Assembly: GCA_028023455.1 (NCBI GenBank)
Contig: JAQFVV010013065.1
Span: 62,001-126,000 of the forward strand
DNA from: Epiperipatus broadwayi
Taxonomy: Eukaryota > Onychophora > Udeonychophora > Euonychophora > Peripatidae
Length of the DNA: 64,000 nucleotides
Direction of reading: 5' to 3'
This document shows positions 48,613 through 61,499 of this stretch, piece by piece. The position numbers and the translations under genes are program-made. The notes beneath the pieces were generated by a model that did not search any database, was not told the origin of the DNA, and was given only the letters and a program-made list of their open reading frames with translations. The first letter of the stretch is position 1, and each line of letters opens with the position of its first letter.

Positions 48613-49878
48613 TAACTATACTATTTGTAAATTGTTTAAAGGAAAATACTGAAACAATCCTTTGTTAATACTAATCTATTTTGTATATAAATTTATTATG
48701 CAAAAGAAACTCCTGACATATTTAGTTTATAATATTTGGGTAATTTTATAAGATTGTATAATTTTTTTACAATAATTAAATCTATTAGATGATTAATTTT
48801 GTTTCTAGATGTGGAGAACTAAAAGAGTTTTAAAATGGACTAAAATCTATTCATCAAAAACCTGGCAAAAAATATTCACATAGTTATCTTTTGTAAAAAT
48901 AGAAATCAAATTTTGGAGGGTGTGGATTTGATCTTAAATTATTTATAATAAATAGCATATGTTTATTTAATTGAGGTATGCTGCAATATTATTCAGCTAG
49001 CTTATTGTACATATTTTGATATGAAATGCAACTAATATTCCCACATAAGTGAATATAATGTTTTCATACACTAATCTTGTCATTAGATTAAGGATTTCAG
49101 TCTGATCTTTTATTATTTTAAGAAGATTAAAGAAGCTTCCAGTTTATAGAATTGGTTTACAATGTATACAATAAAATGCAAAGATCAAAAAATTTGTTTT
49201 ATAATAAGTCATCATTGCCTTGTTAACCTGGTTGCTGACAATATTGTGAAGATGTTAGTATGTATGCATTCTATTAGTGTTCAAACATGAATAGTTTGCT
49301 AAAGTTTTGCTTAAATTCTATAATAAATTAATTGTTAAATATATTTGTTATTTTTTATCCTAGAACTATTTAGATGAATAATCACACTAATGTAAACAGA
49401 TAAGAAATATTACAATTTTAGGAATTGGTATATTATTTGGCATACATGTAGTCTCATCATAAGTACTTTTGCATATAAAAAAAGCACAGAACTAAGATCT
49501 CTTATACATATTACTTAATTAAGAAATTAAACTGTTAACTGCCATATCTAAATTAATTCAAATTCAGCAAAGGACATTAGAACTCAAGATTATTACTTAA
49601 TTTATACTTTTATGACTTTTTATTTTGTGAGAAAGAGAAAAAGTTTCTCAATCAAATGTATCTTAAAAGAAATATTATCCATAAACTTAAATTTCTTGCT
49701 TTTTTTTTTTTTAACATTTAAATTGAAATTGTTTTTATATATAATTTGAGATCATATGTAGACAATAAATAACATTTCTTTTTTCACATTTTTTTAAGTG
49801 TTAAAATTATAAGAATATTTATCTGCAATCTTTTAAGTAATTTATTTATTTTAAAACAATTATCAATATATATTTTTA
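48613..49878. other. AT-rich stretch, no gene seen
   Basis: No protein signature or repeat identified before the hAT left end. Confidence 0.5.
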
Positions 49879-50984
49879 ATGCAGATCATTGGTTTTCAAA
49901 GTGATTGATATCAACTTCCAGGGGTCAATTTCCATTTTCAGTGGGTCGTGTGTGTCCGCGCCAAAAAAGTTGGGAGTCCATCCATTGAAATCATTATTTC
50001 ATAATCTTTTAAGTAGATATTTTAAATTTGAAATAATTAATTATATATGAATAGGTAGATAAGTATTGGATTTTGTTATTATAATTCTTGAAAATCACAA
50101 AAATTACAATACAGTTTTTAAAAATAAGGATAATAGTAGTTTTTATAATGTTTTTTATTGAAAGTTATAATTTTTTGAATTATCATGGTATTTCTTACTG
50201 ATATTTAAACCTAATTTTTTCCACATATTATTAAAATATGACAAAATCAAATAATTATTGGTTCACAAGATTATTTTAAGTATCTACTTCATAATGTTCT
50301 ATGATTACATACAAATTTCTACAAGTTTTCATATCAGCATTATACCAAGCAAACTGTGCATAGAGAATAAAGTTTGTTCAGTCTTGATCAGACCAATCTT
50401 TTGCACAGACATGTTAAATTAGGCAATTATAAATAGAAGTGTTAAAATCAACCATTGGTTATTTCTATTCTGAATTTTGAGAAGAAAAATGGTTGAAAAA
50501 TATTAACTTTTATTTAGTGCAAAATACAGATGCAAATCATAGTGAATCAAAAACATTTTGTTTAAGAGTATCTAAGAAAAGTAAGTACTGTACAAATGTT
50601 CTGTTAATTAGTCATCCAGATTGTGATCTCAGCCACATTTTTTAGTTAAACATTTCAAATAAAGATAATACCTGCTAAAACATATGACCAAAAATTCTAA
50701 TTGCATGCTCAAACAAAAAATTAAATATCCAAACAAAGAAACAGTCAATGCTTCAGATATAGTAAAAAATAATTAATTCCTATATTTTAAGATTTGTTTT
50801 TGTTTGTGTATGTGTTTTTTTAAAGAAGGTGTTTTGTTAAAAAAGTAGAAATTGTTCTTATACTTTTTCAAATTTCATTATACTTAATTTTAATGTAAGT
50901 GCCTTAGTAGAGTCTTACTCCAGTCAATTAATTTTAATTTGTTTATTTTATGAGATTTAAATAGTTTGTTTTTGTCAACAGATA

Positions 50985-52613
50985 TCTTCTATTCAACATG
51001 AGAGAGGCTAAAAAAATGCAAGCAATATAGCATTGGTTATTTAAAATTTGGCTTTATTCCATCATTGTTGGACAAGAATTTTTCATGTGTCTTTGCTATG
51101 AAACTGTCTAAGCTGAAGGATCATCTGAGAAAGTTGTATCCTGATAAAACAGGTAAAGATTTGATATAATTTAAAACCCTGAAAGATAAACTTCTTCAGA
51201 GAATCATGCTAAGCAGCATGTTTGCATCAATGTCAAAAAAAGATGACAATGGCTTGCTGGCATCTTACAATATTTATTACTTATAGCAAAATCAGAAAAT
51301 CTTACTACCAGAGAACTAATTTTGCCAACAGTTGAGGAGATTTTAAAAACTATTCTACATAAACCTGCATATGATATACTCAATAAAATTCCTTTGAGTG
51401 TCAACATAGTTCAAAGACATATTGACAAAATGAATCATGATGTGGAAAGTTTCTTGTGTAATTATCTAAAAACAAACCATTTCCCCTTCAAGTTGATGAG
51501 TCAACTTTAACTGGTAATGAAGCACTATTAATGGCATATGTTCATTTTGTTATGAATCAAGAAATCTATCAATAATTGCTTTTTGTGAAATCTTTGACAA
51601 CAGATACTAAAGGCAAATCAATATTTAATATTTTAAAAGACTATTTCATGGAAAAAGTGATCCCCTTATCAAATATAATATCGGTAGCAGCAGATGGAGC
51701 ACTAGCCATGTTTGGTCTCTATTGTGATTTTATAAACTATTTAAAACAAAAAGTATCTGGTATATTTTCCAATTCACAACATCATTTACCAAACAACATT
51801 TAATAGCAAAAATCTAAGTGCCAGCTTTCATTAATCTCTCTAATTTGTCATAACAGCAATAAACAAGATTCATAGAGACACATTAAATTTTAGGTTGTTG
51901 AGCACACTGAAGTACATTGGCTCCCAAAAGGTTTATGTCTGAAAAATATTTTTTTCACTTTTTGAACCCATTTTAGTTTTTGGATGATAAAGATCCCATT
52001 TTGAAAGGAAATTTAAGAAAATGGAAACCAGATATTGCTTATTTAACAGATTTATTTGCTAAATTTAATGAGGTTAACTTGAGTTACAAGGAGACAGTCT
52101 GAATTTAATAAAAACAAAGTCCATAATTTCACATTTTCTTGCCAGAATTAATCTGTTCAAACAAAACATTTAAGGCGTGAATTTTCACAGTTCCACAACT
52201 TATTTTGTCAAATGTTCAGGATGATGACATTTTGTCATATGTTCAACATTTAAATGCCCTCCACTCAGACTTTAAAACCAGATTTGATGATGTTTTAACT
52301 ATGAAAATACCATGCTAAATTATCGAAAAATCGAATATCGCTCTAAAAGAAGAATTCATCAAAATAAGCAAAAACGAAGAACTTAAAGTGCTGTTCAAAA
52401 AGAGGTATCAGCAGTTTTGACTTCAAAAAAATGTAGCTGTTACTTGCTGCATCATGGAGAATTGTAAGAAAACTTTTGACAGATTTTCCATCTTCATACC
52501 TCATGGAAAGGGATTTTAGTGCAATAACAAATATGCTGACAAAAAAAAATTGTATGCAAATAACTAAACGAGGAGATTTAAGGCTATATCTGTCATTTAA
52601 CTCCAAATATTAA
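50985..52613 (+). pseudogene. hAT transposase, ZBED5/SCAND3-like, multiply frameshifted
   Basis: Fragments appear in order across frames: IGYLKFGF and KLSKLKDHLRKLYPDKTGKD (BED-like N terminus, SKLkrHl..kHp), LLASYNIYYL (the sLASy.vay motif), ILPTVEEILKTIL, then FPLQVDESTLTGNEALLMAYVHF (about 51484-51550, normally LDESTDv....qLl.yVRy and part of the catalytic core), LFVKSLTTDTKG, FNILKDYF and VAADGALAMFG (ic.DGA.aMtG), EVHWLPKG (t.vRWLSRGkvl), and the C-terminal dimerisation block FPSSYLMERDFSAITNMLTKKN ... GDLRLYLS ending at TAA 52613. Intact relatives are around 600 residues. At least half a dozen stops and frameshifts make this inactive. The ORFs 51322-51510 and 51576-51803 are surviving pieces. 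The minus-strand ORFs here are shadows. Confidence 0.93.
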
Positions 52614-54013
52614 GCAATTTCTATCATAGCATCTGGTTCATTCCTCCCAATTAACACCATTAATTATTGTATTTTTAATTTTGAACCTTAGCTTTATTTT
52701 ATTGTTTTGTTACTAATTTCTGATTTTTGTCCAAAATTCAAATATTTAAAGAGTTTTGTGCTAAATTTTAAAGAGAATTTTAATTTAGCCTTTTTTTTAT
52801 TTTGAGATATTGAAACAGTAAGATTCGTATTCGAATCTTAAGTTTCCCCTTTTTCTGTCGTCTCTCACTGACCGGTCTATCCCACCCAAATTTAAACTTT
52901 TTGGAATCGAATTGTGTGTGCAACAACATTAAAAATGTATAAATATATGTAGAATTCAACATAAACACGCACACATTTCGATCTCAAATTAAAGGCAATA
53001 AATACGGATAAAATAATATAATTTAGATTTCTTTTAGCTAAATAAATTTTGTGTAATATTAATCATTTATTTTGAATTTTATAAAGTTCGTATTTGTTGC
53101 TTAGTTTAAATTTCGTTAAATAATAATTCTAACAAAATCTGATGCAATAATTAATTAAAGTTAAAATAATTTTATTCCCTTTTGTCTTTGAAAATTTAAA
53201 AGCATCGGTCAGTGACAGATAATAAATTAATTATAGCAAAATTCCAAAAGAATGTAATTAACGAATGTAAAGAAAAACAAACAATAGCACAGCAAATTTC
53301 TTTCTAATTAAAACCAGCAGAGCATTGATTATCCTGAGGGCAAGATAAATAAAACCTAAAAATATCTCAACAGAAAAATTAAAAGATCAAGATAAGAAAA
53401 AGGAGGCCATCTTAGACTTGCTGGAGACTTGGACTTGAATTTTAGCTTTGCTCTCGAGTGGAGCGTCTAAAATATCTTAAATAAATTAATACTGCAAGGT
53501 ATGACCGAGTAAGCACCGAAATTATTCTCCACCGGGAGATGGCCCACCATATGCCGAGCTTCACCTTGCCCATCGTAAAAACACCAAAATGATCTGCTGC
53601 CTGAAATAAACAAGAAAGCCGCTGCTGTTAAAAATCAATAAAACAACATGCCCAGGACAAGAAAGAAAACTTCTAATTACGAACAATATGCTATTAAACC
53701 AATGGACGAAAACATCTTATAAAACAGGTACCTGTGTGTGTATTCCAAATTATAGAGTACTCTAGTAATAATAAGCTATAGCTCATCTCCTATTATTTGT
53801 ATAACTTCTAAATGTTAAAATTGTAATTTTGAGAAACTAAAATTTGAGAATTCATGTAATCTGTAAATTTCTCGCATAATCTAGCTTACCCTCCCTCTAT
53901 CACTTCTTAGGTGTGTATTTCTTAAATCTACATTTCATTTATAATTATCATTGAAATATTATCTTCTCATAATTATCTTAGTTTTAAAGCTAAATCCATA
54001 ATCGCTTGAACAG

Positions 54014-54089
54014 TGAATGCGTGTCGAATTATCATTAATATTTGCTTTTATAAATAACTTAAATTTCATATAAATCGACACGCATTCAA
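54014..54089. repeat. Short inverted repeat gaatgcgtgtcgaatt / cgacacgcattc
   Basis: tgaatgcgtgtcga near 54014-54028 is complementary to tcgacacgcattca at 54077-54090, with a ~48-base AT-rich loop. The CpG-bearing stem stands out in this window. Confidence 0.85.
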
Positions 54090-54319
54090 AGAATCAGTTA
54101 TTGTAATGCAGGGTCTACTCCTCCGTAATAGCTGGCATACTCGCTGTAATAATTCCCTTTTTAGATATTTTTTTATTATTAAATGTTAATGAATAATTAT
54201 GTAAATTTCATTTCTTTGAGAGTCACCAATTTTCTTTCAGTCAACGGTGATAATGTTGGGCCGAGTTTGAAATCTAGTTAAATATTACCACAATCTTTTA
54301 GATATTATACATGTGTTAC

Positions 54320-54610
54320 GTTTTGAAGCCCCGATGGCTCATTCCACGCCGTGAATACTCCGGATTCTCTAGGGTTGAATTAACCCCAGTCGTCCTACAC
54401 AAGCGGACATGATAATGTTCCTGTAGGGCTTGACGACCGTCATGCAGCCAGCTGGCAAATTGCGACACAGACCGCTTGTCCCTGGTTATGCTCATGTGAC
54501 ACCTTACCTCTTCGGGTCATGGCAGAGACCAACCCGAAACCCTTACAACTTATTCACGGCATTGCAGTTTCAGCGCTGCCATTTTACATCGCCCTTCTAA
54601 AGCATACCAC
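54320..54610. other. GC-rich, CpG-containing ~290 bp segment, unidentified
   Basis: Strings such as gaagccccgatggctcattc, gggcttgacgaccgtcatgc and cttcgggtcatggcagagac make this the most GC-rich place in the window. Repeats inside include ttcacggc/ccacgccgtgaa-type inversions (54347-54354 and 54553-54560). Translations contain stops in all frames I tried, including the minus strand. It may be a structured RNA-gene-derived repeat, LTR piece or regulatory island. Confidence 0.55.
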
Positions 54611-55552
54611 GTGTTCTTTTATTTAGTTTATTATTCTCTCTATCACTCCGCCTTGGTATTATCTTCGTCATATACTCTCAAATAAATGTTTGCCCTTTGT
54701 CGTAAAATAAATATTTTATTAAATAAATGTATGTCCACCGTTACTGATGACTCTTGCAGTGCAAAGTATAAATTCCTTACAGCACGCATTAGAAATACTC
54801 ACTCGAGAACCCTAGGTAGCTAGATTACGCCTTCATATAAATAAATGCTCCATATAAATAAATGTATTTTTATATATATAATATTATCAATTAGCTGTTG
54901 AGACTTTGAATTTAAAATATGATTAATCACATTAATAATGTTTTCTTTTATTAAATACATAAATAAATAATTCTAAATATACGTCTGTAGTTAAGTTTTC
55001 ATTTATTCGATGCCCATTATAGACATTTCCTCGATTATATATATTAATTAATATTCGTTTGATTGTTGGCCAACTCGGAAACAAAACCCATGAATCTCAT
55101 GCATCTCCCTGACCCCCGTGCCTAAAGAAGTGTTTACTTATGTCGCATCAGAGGCGTTATTCCGTAGATGGTATTGTGGAACCGATAAACTATGTTCGAA
55201 CTCAGTAGTACCGGTGGCTTCGCTACTCGATGGTGCTGCTGTTCTGTGTGGTGGTCGAATTCTGCAATATGTTGACTGTTACAATATTAACATTTAATTA
55301 TTTTTTATTTCACATAAAAATAAGTTTGTTAATTTAATTGTTTCAATAAAGGACTGAATAAAAAATTTAAGTTCTTTTTTTTTTTTTTTTACAAAGCCCT
55401 ATCAAAGTAAATAGCACTATGTCAGCTGTGAAAAACATAATTGATGATATAAAGTTTAGGAAAATTTAATATTAGGCAGGCAGAGTATGGCAAAAAAATA
55501 ATTTGTAAAGTGATCCACATGATAAAAAAGTTTGGAAACCTCTGATTTAGAT

Positions 55553-58306
55553 AGTAAAACCCAAATGCACCATTGTATTAAACAAAGTAATAGTATTATA
55601 GAAACTTAATAGTGAAATACAACTTTTGGTGCAATATAACAGACTAATCATCTATTAAAATTTTAAAAATCATTATTACTAAAATTCTAGAATATTTCCA
55701 TGTGCACTACTAAATTTTTAATTCAAAACATTATTAGAATTAGAAAAGCACAGAGCTTTATTTATTTTTTATTATTTGCTTCATTGCACATTGCTAATTT
55801 TCTAAAAGCAACAATCATGTACAGAATTTTTTTCATGATAAAAGGAAAAAATATTCTGCCTAAAACATGAAGTCAAGCAACTTTAGTTTTACTATAATAA
55901 ATGACTGAATAACCAAGTCCTTTACATGTGTCCCGGTATACAATTTAATGTTAATTCATCTACATATCTTAAGCAGAATATTTTCAATGTAAAAAAATAT
56001 AATTCTCTACTTAATTCTGTTTTTTTTCTATCATGAGAAAAAATCTGTTTATGTTATTATAAAAAATTTAGCTGTGTATGTAATAAATCTAATAAGAGAA
56101 AAAAAATTAAAAAGGCCTTGTATGTTGTTAATGTTAGCAACATTTTGAATCAGCATACAATAAATTTTTTTTTTTTTTGCTTTTAATAATTGATCACCAT
56201 GAATTTAGTAGCTCAGGTATTAATATTTTATTGTGTAATTATTTTCATTAACACATGTTTTGTTATTTATAATTTATATTCCAAGTTTACTTAATCCAAA
56301 TTTCCTATAAAATATTTGTATATGTTTTATATTTTTTCTAAATTATATATTTTATTAAAAATTGATATATTTTGAAAAAAAAAATACATTTAAAAAAAAC
56401 TTTCATGATGGATATTGGGGAAAGGTTTCATTAGATTTTAATTGATGTATGTTAGTACATTATAAGATGTGACTAGCTTATTGAATCAAGTACATATTAA
56501 AAGTTTGAAAGTAGCTTGTTTATTTGCCTTTCATGCAAAATACTGCAGGAACTTATCTCATATTGCAATATGTAAGAGGTTATCTTATTCAGAACTAGGA
56601 TAAGACAAGTTAAAACTGCTAAATTTTCTATTTTTATTCCCATTATGAATAATAGAATATTTAGCTTCAAATAAAAATAATATCTTTCAATGCAATCACA
56701 AGTTTTTGTGAAGTAAATCTCTGAAATTTTCAATTTACAATTTTTGTAGAGATCATTTGTTTATGATTTTTTAAATCTGTAGATTGATGTGATGCTGAGA
56801 AATCTTTAGTTAGTGAAACAATTGTGAGCCCAGTAGTTATAAGCTGATGAACAGAAAGTGAGTGTTTTTGATAAATAAACTAACAAATAACAGATGATTT
56901 TAAAGTTCTAGCAAACTAAAATTTCTTCCTCCAGTAATTGTTTATATTATCAAAAGTGCTGAATATAATCACCCTAGTTTTTGATAGTTTTTTGAAGCTG
57001 ATATAAGATCCTATTTAAAAATTATTTTAAGATTTAGTGGAATTCATAGTAACAGAGACTCTATCTTTATTTCATTGTAATTAGAGTTGTTATATATCTT
57101 TTTCACCATTGCTAATTGAACTCTTTGTTTTAATAATTTAAAGATCAGTAAAATTTTATTACTATAAAGTATATTTTTTCAAAATTATATTGTCTAAAAA
57201 TAAGTCATGTTTTTTTTTTCTTGCAAGAAATCTGTGGAGTAATTAAGATGTTTTTAATATTTTCCTTTTCAAAATTATTAATGGTTCTAAATAAAGAAAT
57301 AATCATTATTATTCTTATTTTAATAAAAGTCATTTTTATTTTTTGCTTGGATAAAATACAATCTGTTGATCTTATTGCATTATTAGAAACTATGACAGCT
57401 CCATGTTAATCCATGGTCACTTTGAACACCTTCTTCATAAATTAAATTTAATTGCCATTACCCTGTGTAAATATAAAACAAACACAAATTATGATGTTGA
57501 ATCTATAGCTTTACCTTCTAGCTGGAATCTTTCAGCTTCTTTTACATTTCATTAATTGTTAAACTGTCTTAAAGAAATTTATCTACTAAATAAATAAATA
57601 AAAGCATTTCTGTTTGTTTTGAATGTCTTGGAATATCATAATTTGAATCTATTAACAAACACATTAAGCAACTAATCTGCCACAAGATAAGATAAGCTTC
57701 TAGATTGAAATAATCTGGCAAATGATGTTACCAAATATTTAATGTGCTAAAAGTGACAGTCATATTTTCAAAAATAAAATTTTAAATATTTTCTTATCCA
57801 TTTTTTTTAAAAGATTGATCTTACAAAATAAAAAATATAAATATATGAATTTTATTTCAAATGTAATAATAATGTAATATTATATAAATAATATGATTTA
57901 TTACAAGTATCTAATCAATATATTAAAAATGATAGAAATTAATACCATGTAAAATATTACATAATAGGATCACAATAATATTATAAAAATTAATCTTGGG
58001 TCATGATAGCTAAAAATGAAACACATATGCACCTTTTTAAAAATAAAATACTGGGGGAAAAAAAATTGAGCTATGTAAAAGAAATAAGTAGCATATAAAA
58101 AACTACCAGTAAGATACATTATATTTAGTTTTCTAATAAATAATGTAATTCTTTCAATAGATAGCTAAAGCATCTTAATAAAAATAATATATATATATAA
58201 TTCATATTAAAGAATCATGATCAAGAGAATAGTTATAGAGGTCATAGATAATATAATGTAATATTTTTGCATACATATGTGTGTATGCTTTGTGAAATGG
58301 GATATT
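55553..58306. other. AT-rich stretch, no gene seen
   Basis: ORFs 56497-56733(-) and 57221-57409(+) are low-complexity. No repeats identified apart from homopolymers. Confidence 0.5.
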
Positions 58307-58367
58307 TTTTCTTTTCTGCTTGATTATGGTGCTCTGCACCAAAAGTGCACTCAAGCAGAAAAGAAAA
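58307..58367. repeat. Perfect 17 bp-arm hairpin with nested inner stem
   Basis: ttttcttttctgcttga (58307-58323) is the exact reverse complement of 58351-58367. The 27-base loop contains a second palindrome, gtgctctgcac, and gtgcac. It could be a structured RNA element or a small foldback. Confidence 0.9.
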
Positions 58368-59700
58368 TGCATATATATACACAAAAGTATTACTTATATA
58401 ATAAAGTGTAAATTAAAATTAGATAACATAATGATAAAGATAAGAAAAACAGAGGTTGTCAATATCAAAATATTATCTTCTACAAAAAAGATTTATAACA
58501 GTTATATAATACAAGCATTATTTCTAAAAAAGAAAAGCTACAATAAATTAATGGCTTTGTATATAATTGGTCTACATGAAATAAAAATACTAAGTTCAGA
58601 TCCAAATTCTGATTATTATTTGCAACTTTAAATTTTCTTCTTAATTAGGTTTTGTTTATTTTTGATATATATTAATTATGTATAAAGTTTTTTTTTATTT
58701 AACATAATAATTATTTATATAAAGCCAGAGCAATTTTTAAATATATTGACTTTTCTTTCAATACAAATAATTTTTTTGCTTTCTTGAACACAAGAAGATG
58801 TAACAATTTGGATTGAATAGGTAGGAAATTTGTAACAAACCATTATGATAATCATATTTATTTATTGATCACCATGATATTTGTCAAGTGACTATCAGAG
58901 TCATAAAACCTATTTTTTATTTTAAGACAAAAATTCTAGAACAACAATTTATGTCTTTATGACTTCTGAATTTAAGGAATTTTAATAAACTAAAAATAAA
59001 ATTAAAAAAATTAATGTAAAATCAAAATATATATATATGAGGTTGTTTAAAATTTTATTATTAAATGCTTTCTAGATTTATTGATTCCAAATCTACTATT
59101 TCTAATCAACATTTTACAAGATTTACTTCCTGACATATAAAAACCTATAAAATTTCTAAAAAACATAAAAAGAAAAATACTGAAAATCTTAAAAATTCTA
59201 AAATCTTTTCCTTCTATATTAGAAAGCATATTCACAAATGAATTTGTGAATATTTTACTATTGATTTAAATAGAATCTATACCTTTCAACACACACCTAT
59301 ATATATTTCATGTTGGAAAAAATAATAAAAACATGTATCTTCATTAACAAAAAATAAAGCTGAAGAACTGTTCTTGTTTTACATTGAAAAAAATTACATA
59401 ATATTGAAACAAAACTTAAAGGATTATTAAGACAAAAAAAAAAACTAGTTATCTGAGAGATATCAATGGAAAATACTGGTGTACAACTCATTGTTCAAAA
59501 ATAACCTTTAGAAACCATTTAAACAGTGAGTTGGAAAAACTATAAGAGCTAGATAAGATCAGTCTCATTTTCTTCAAACTACTATTTAACTGTATGTTTA
59601 TTATTTCAATGTCTGACTAAATGTGTGTATGTGTGTATATGAAGTGATGTCAAATAAAATCAAAATATACGTAATAAATAATTAGGCAGGATATTGATTA
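58368..59700. other. AT-rich stretch, no gene seen
   Basis: Contains a 12 bp-arm palindrome at about 59228-59253 (atattcacaaat/atttgtgaatat) and a 103-codon ORF (58320-58631) with no family resemblance, whose start lies in the hairpin above. Confidence 0.5.
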
Positions 59701-60002
59701 ACCCTCTCATTGTTGGACCCTTTAGAAAATTAATGTATGCAAATTTGGAGAGTATAATAATGTATGCTAACTATGCAAATATTTACTCATTATGCAAATA
59801 TATACAGATTATGCCTGTGCAAATAAAAATTATTGAAAATGGGCAGAGAAAGAAGCTGAGCAGCAGCTTAAAGTATGATTACAGTATTGAGAAGAGGGAT
59901 AAGAATAGACTAGCTGAACTGCATGGAGATGATGTTAACTATATAATTGTAGTCACAATAGTGTTTAATAGAAAAAAACTTTCAAGCAGGCTAGTTGTAT
60001 AA
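59694..60002 (+). CDS. Unrecognised 102-codon ORF overlapping the octamer cluster
   Basis: The frame opens at ATG 59694 and closes at TAA just before 60003. Its first half is shaped by the tatgcaaat repeats (YANYANIYSLCKY), its second half is charged (RKKLSSSLKYDYSIEKRDKNRLAELHGDDVNYIIVV) and looks more like protein, with a repeat of KKLSS at both ends. I know no family for it. It could be a remnant of a retroelement or a chance frame. Confidence 0.2.
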   Translation: MINPLIVGPFRKLMYANLESIIMYANYANIYSLCKYIQIMPVQIKIIENGQRKKLSSSLKYDYSIEKRDKNRLAELHGDDVNYIIVVTIVFNRKKLSSRLVV

Positions 60003-60486
60003 ATAAAGATTTATATTTATTTCTTTATATAGAATTATATTGTTTTTTTTTTATTTGCATTTGTAAATAAATTTGCATAGGATGTTCATCTGCATAATGA
60101 AATCAGCCTTAATATGAACAATCAAATATGAAAACATCACATACAGCTTAAAGTATTTGGATATGCCATTCCAAATAAATAAAAATAATTTGTATTATAA
60201 AATAGTGGAATGCTCACTTAAAATAAGAAGCACTAACCATCCACAATCTAAAAAACCATTGGCTCATAAATTAGCAGGATTTAAAGCATTTTTAAAGAAA
60301 AATTTAACACTGTAAATACAAAGCAAACAAAAAAACCAACATAGATGAATACATAAAAGATCTATATAGTATAGGTCAGCATTTCCTGGCTGCTGATCCA
60401 CAGACTAGCATCAGTCTGTAAATTTTTTTTGTTGGTCTGCAGCATTCATGCAAAAATAAACCAAATCATGTTAATCAAATTTGCAT
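59737..60486. promoter_or_regulatory. Cluster of six exact octamer sites (ATGCAAAT)
   Basis: Exact ATGCAAAT occurs at 59737-59744, 59773-59780 and 59792-59799; its reverse complement ATTTGCAT occurs at 60053-60060, 60071-60078 and 60479-60486. A near match (gtgcaaat) lies at 59816. The octamer is the classical target of POU-domain transcription factors. The first three share tatgcaaat context and may come from local duplication. Whether this is an enhancer cannot be told from sequence; AT-rich DNA makes single hits unremarkable, but six in 750 bases is dense. Confidence 0.35.
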
Positions 60487-61499
60487 GTTGATTAACACAT
60501 GTGTGTAAAATATATTGCATCAGGAGATATCTGAAGTGGCATGATGTGTAAATTAGCTAGTACAATGAGTAAAGTGGTAATGCATGGCTTCCATCAGTTT
60601 CTTAGCTAAAAGTATAAAAAGTGTTGTCTTATTAAATCTGTCATTGAATATGATTGGTAGAATTTTAAATGATTTTTATTTGAACTCTTGTGAGATATTT
60701 TATTTCATATTAATGTGTTACTTGTTTTACTTATTTGTTAATTTTGTATGTATTTATTTTATTTGATGTTTTTATTGGTTTGTAATTAATACAATAAAAA
60801 AATTAAAATTTTTGTGAAACATTTTATTTTGTAAGCTTGCCAGTACATTAAATTTTTCTAGGTTATTTACTGGTTGGCCAAAAAAATAGGCAGAACAATG
60901 CTGATATAGGTTATAGTAAAAACATTGTGATGAATGTTATTATTCAATTCTATAGAAATATAAAGCAAACTTTAAAACTAAAAGTTGAAAATAAACCATA
61001 TTTCAAGATTAACAAATAAAATAAAAAATATTCGAATGCTGACTTTCAAAATTAGGTTCTGTATTCTTCAGAATCTTAATAGGATGATTAATAACATAAA
61101 AGAAATGAGAATAAGATAGTATACAAAATTCTATGCAATAGCATAGATTGCATAGCTATATACTATGGGAAATCTAGAGTTAATATCTCATCCAGATTAG
61201 CAAAGCACAGATACTCATATAAGTACATTAAAAATAACCCAGAATATGTCTGTTTTTTGGAAGCATGAAAACAATTTGGTTATAGCTTTAACCCACAGAT
61301 AATCAAACTAGTAAGTATGGAGCATGATGACAAAAAAGAAGATTAAGAAGGTGCAGTTAATTGTTAGCCATAGAAATGTAATAAATAAAAGAGAAATCAG
61401 TGTATAGTGATCGACAAATGGAATATTTAAATAAAATAATTTAAATACAAATGCATGCATAAATTACATTACATATAAATAAAGTAGCAACAATAATAT
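60487..61499. other. AT-rich stretch, no gene seen
   Basis: No repeat or coding signature recognised; ORF 60584-60766 is hydrophobic and low in complexity. Confidence 0.5.

Larger units (their letters stand above)
52790..55270. other. Compositionally distinct block inside the hAT element, possible nested insertion
   Basis: From about 52.8 kb the sequence has more G, C and CpG (gtcgtctctcactgaccggt, gctctcgagtggagcgtcta) and fewer homopolymer runs, and it returns to AT-rich sequence near 55.27 kb. It holds a near-palindrome at 52821-52842 (aagattcgtattcgaatctt), an inverted pair gaatgcgtgtcgaat/cgacacgcattc (54014-54028, 54078-54089), several aataaa signals, and the GC-rich segment at 54.3-54.6 kb. 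No protein domain is readable in any frame. A solo LTR or non-coding retroelement is possible; I could not define ends or a target duplication. Confidence 0.5.
49887..55544 (+). mobile_element. hAT transposon (ZBED/SCAND3-like), ~5.66 kb, probably with a nested insertion
   Basis: The left end cattggttttcaaag and the right end (reverse complement cagaggtttccaaac) agree at 11 of 15 positions and have the c-a..ggtt.tcaaa form usual for hAT termini. Immediately outside lie atgcagat (49879-49886) and atttagat (55545-55552), matching at 6 of 8, the expected length of a hAT target-site duplication. A transposase pseudogene of the same superfamily lies inside at 50985-52613 in the right orientation. 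The stretch 52.8-55.3 kb differs in composition and is probably a later insertion. Divergent ends and duplications indicate an old element. Confidence 0.75.
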
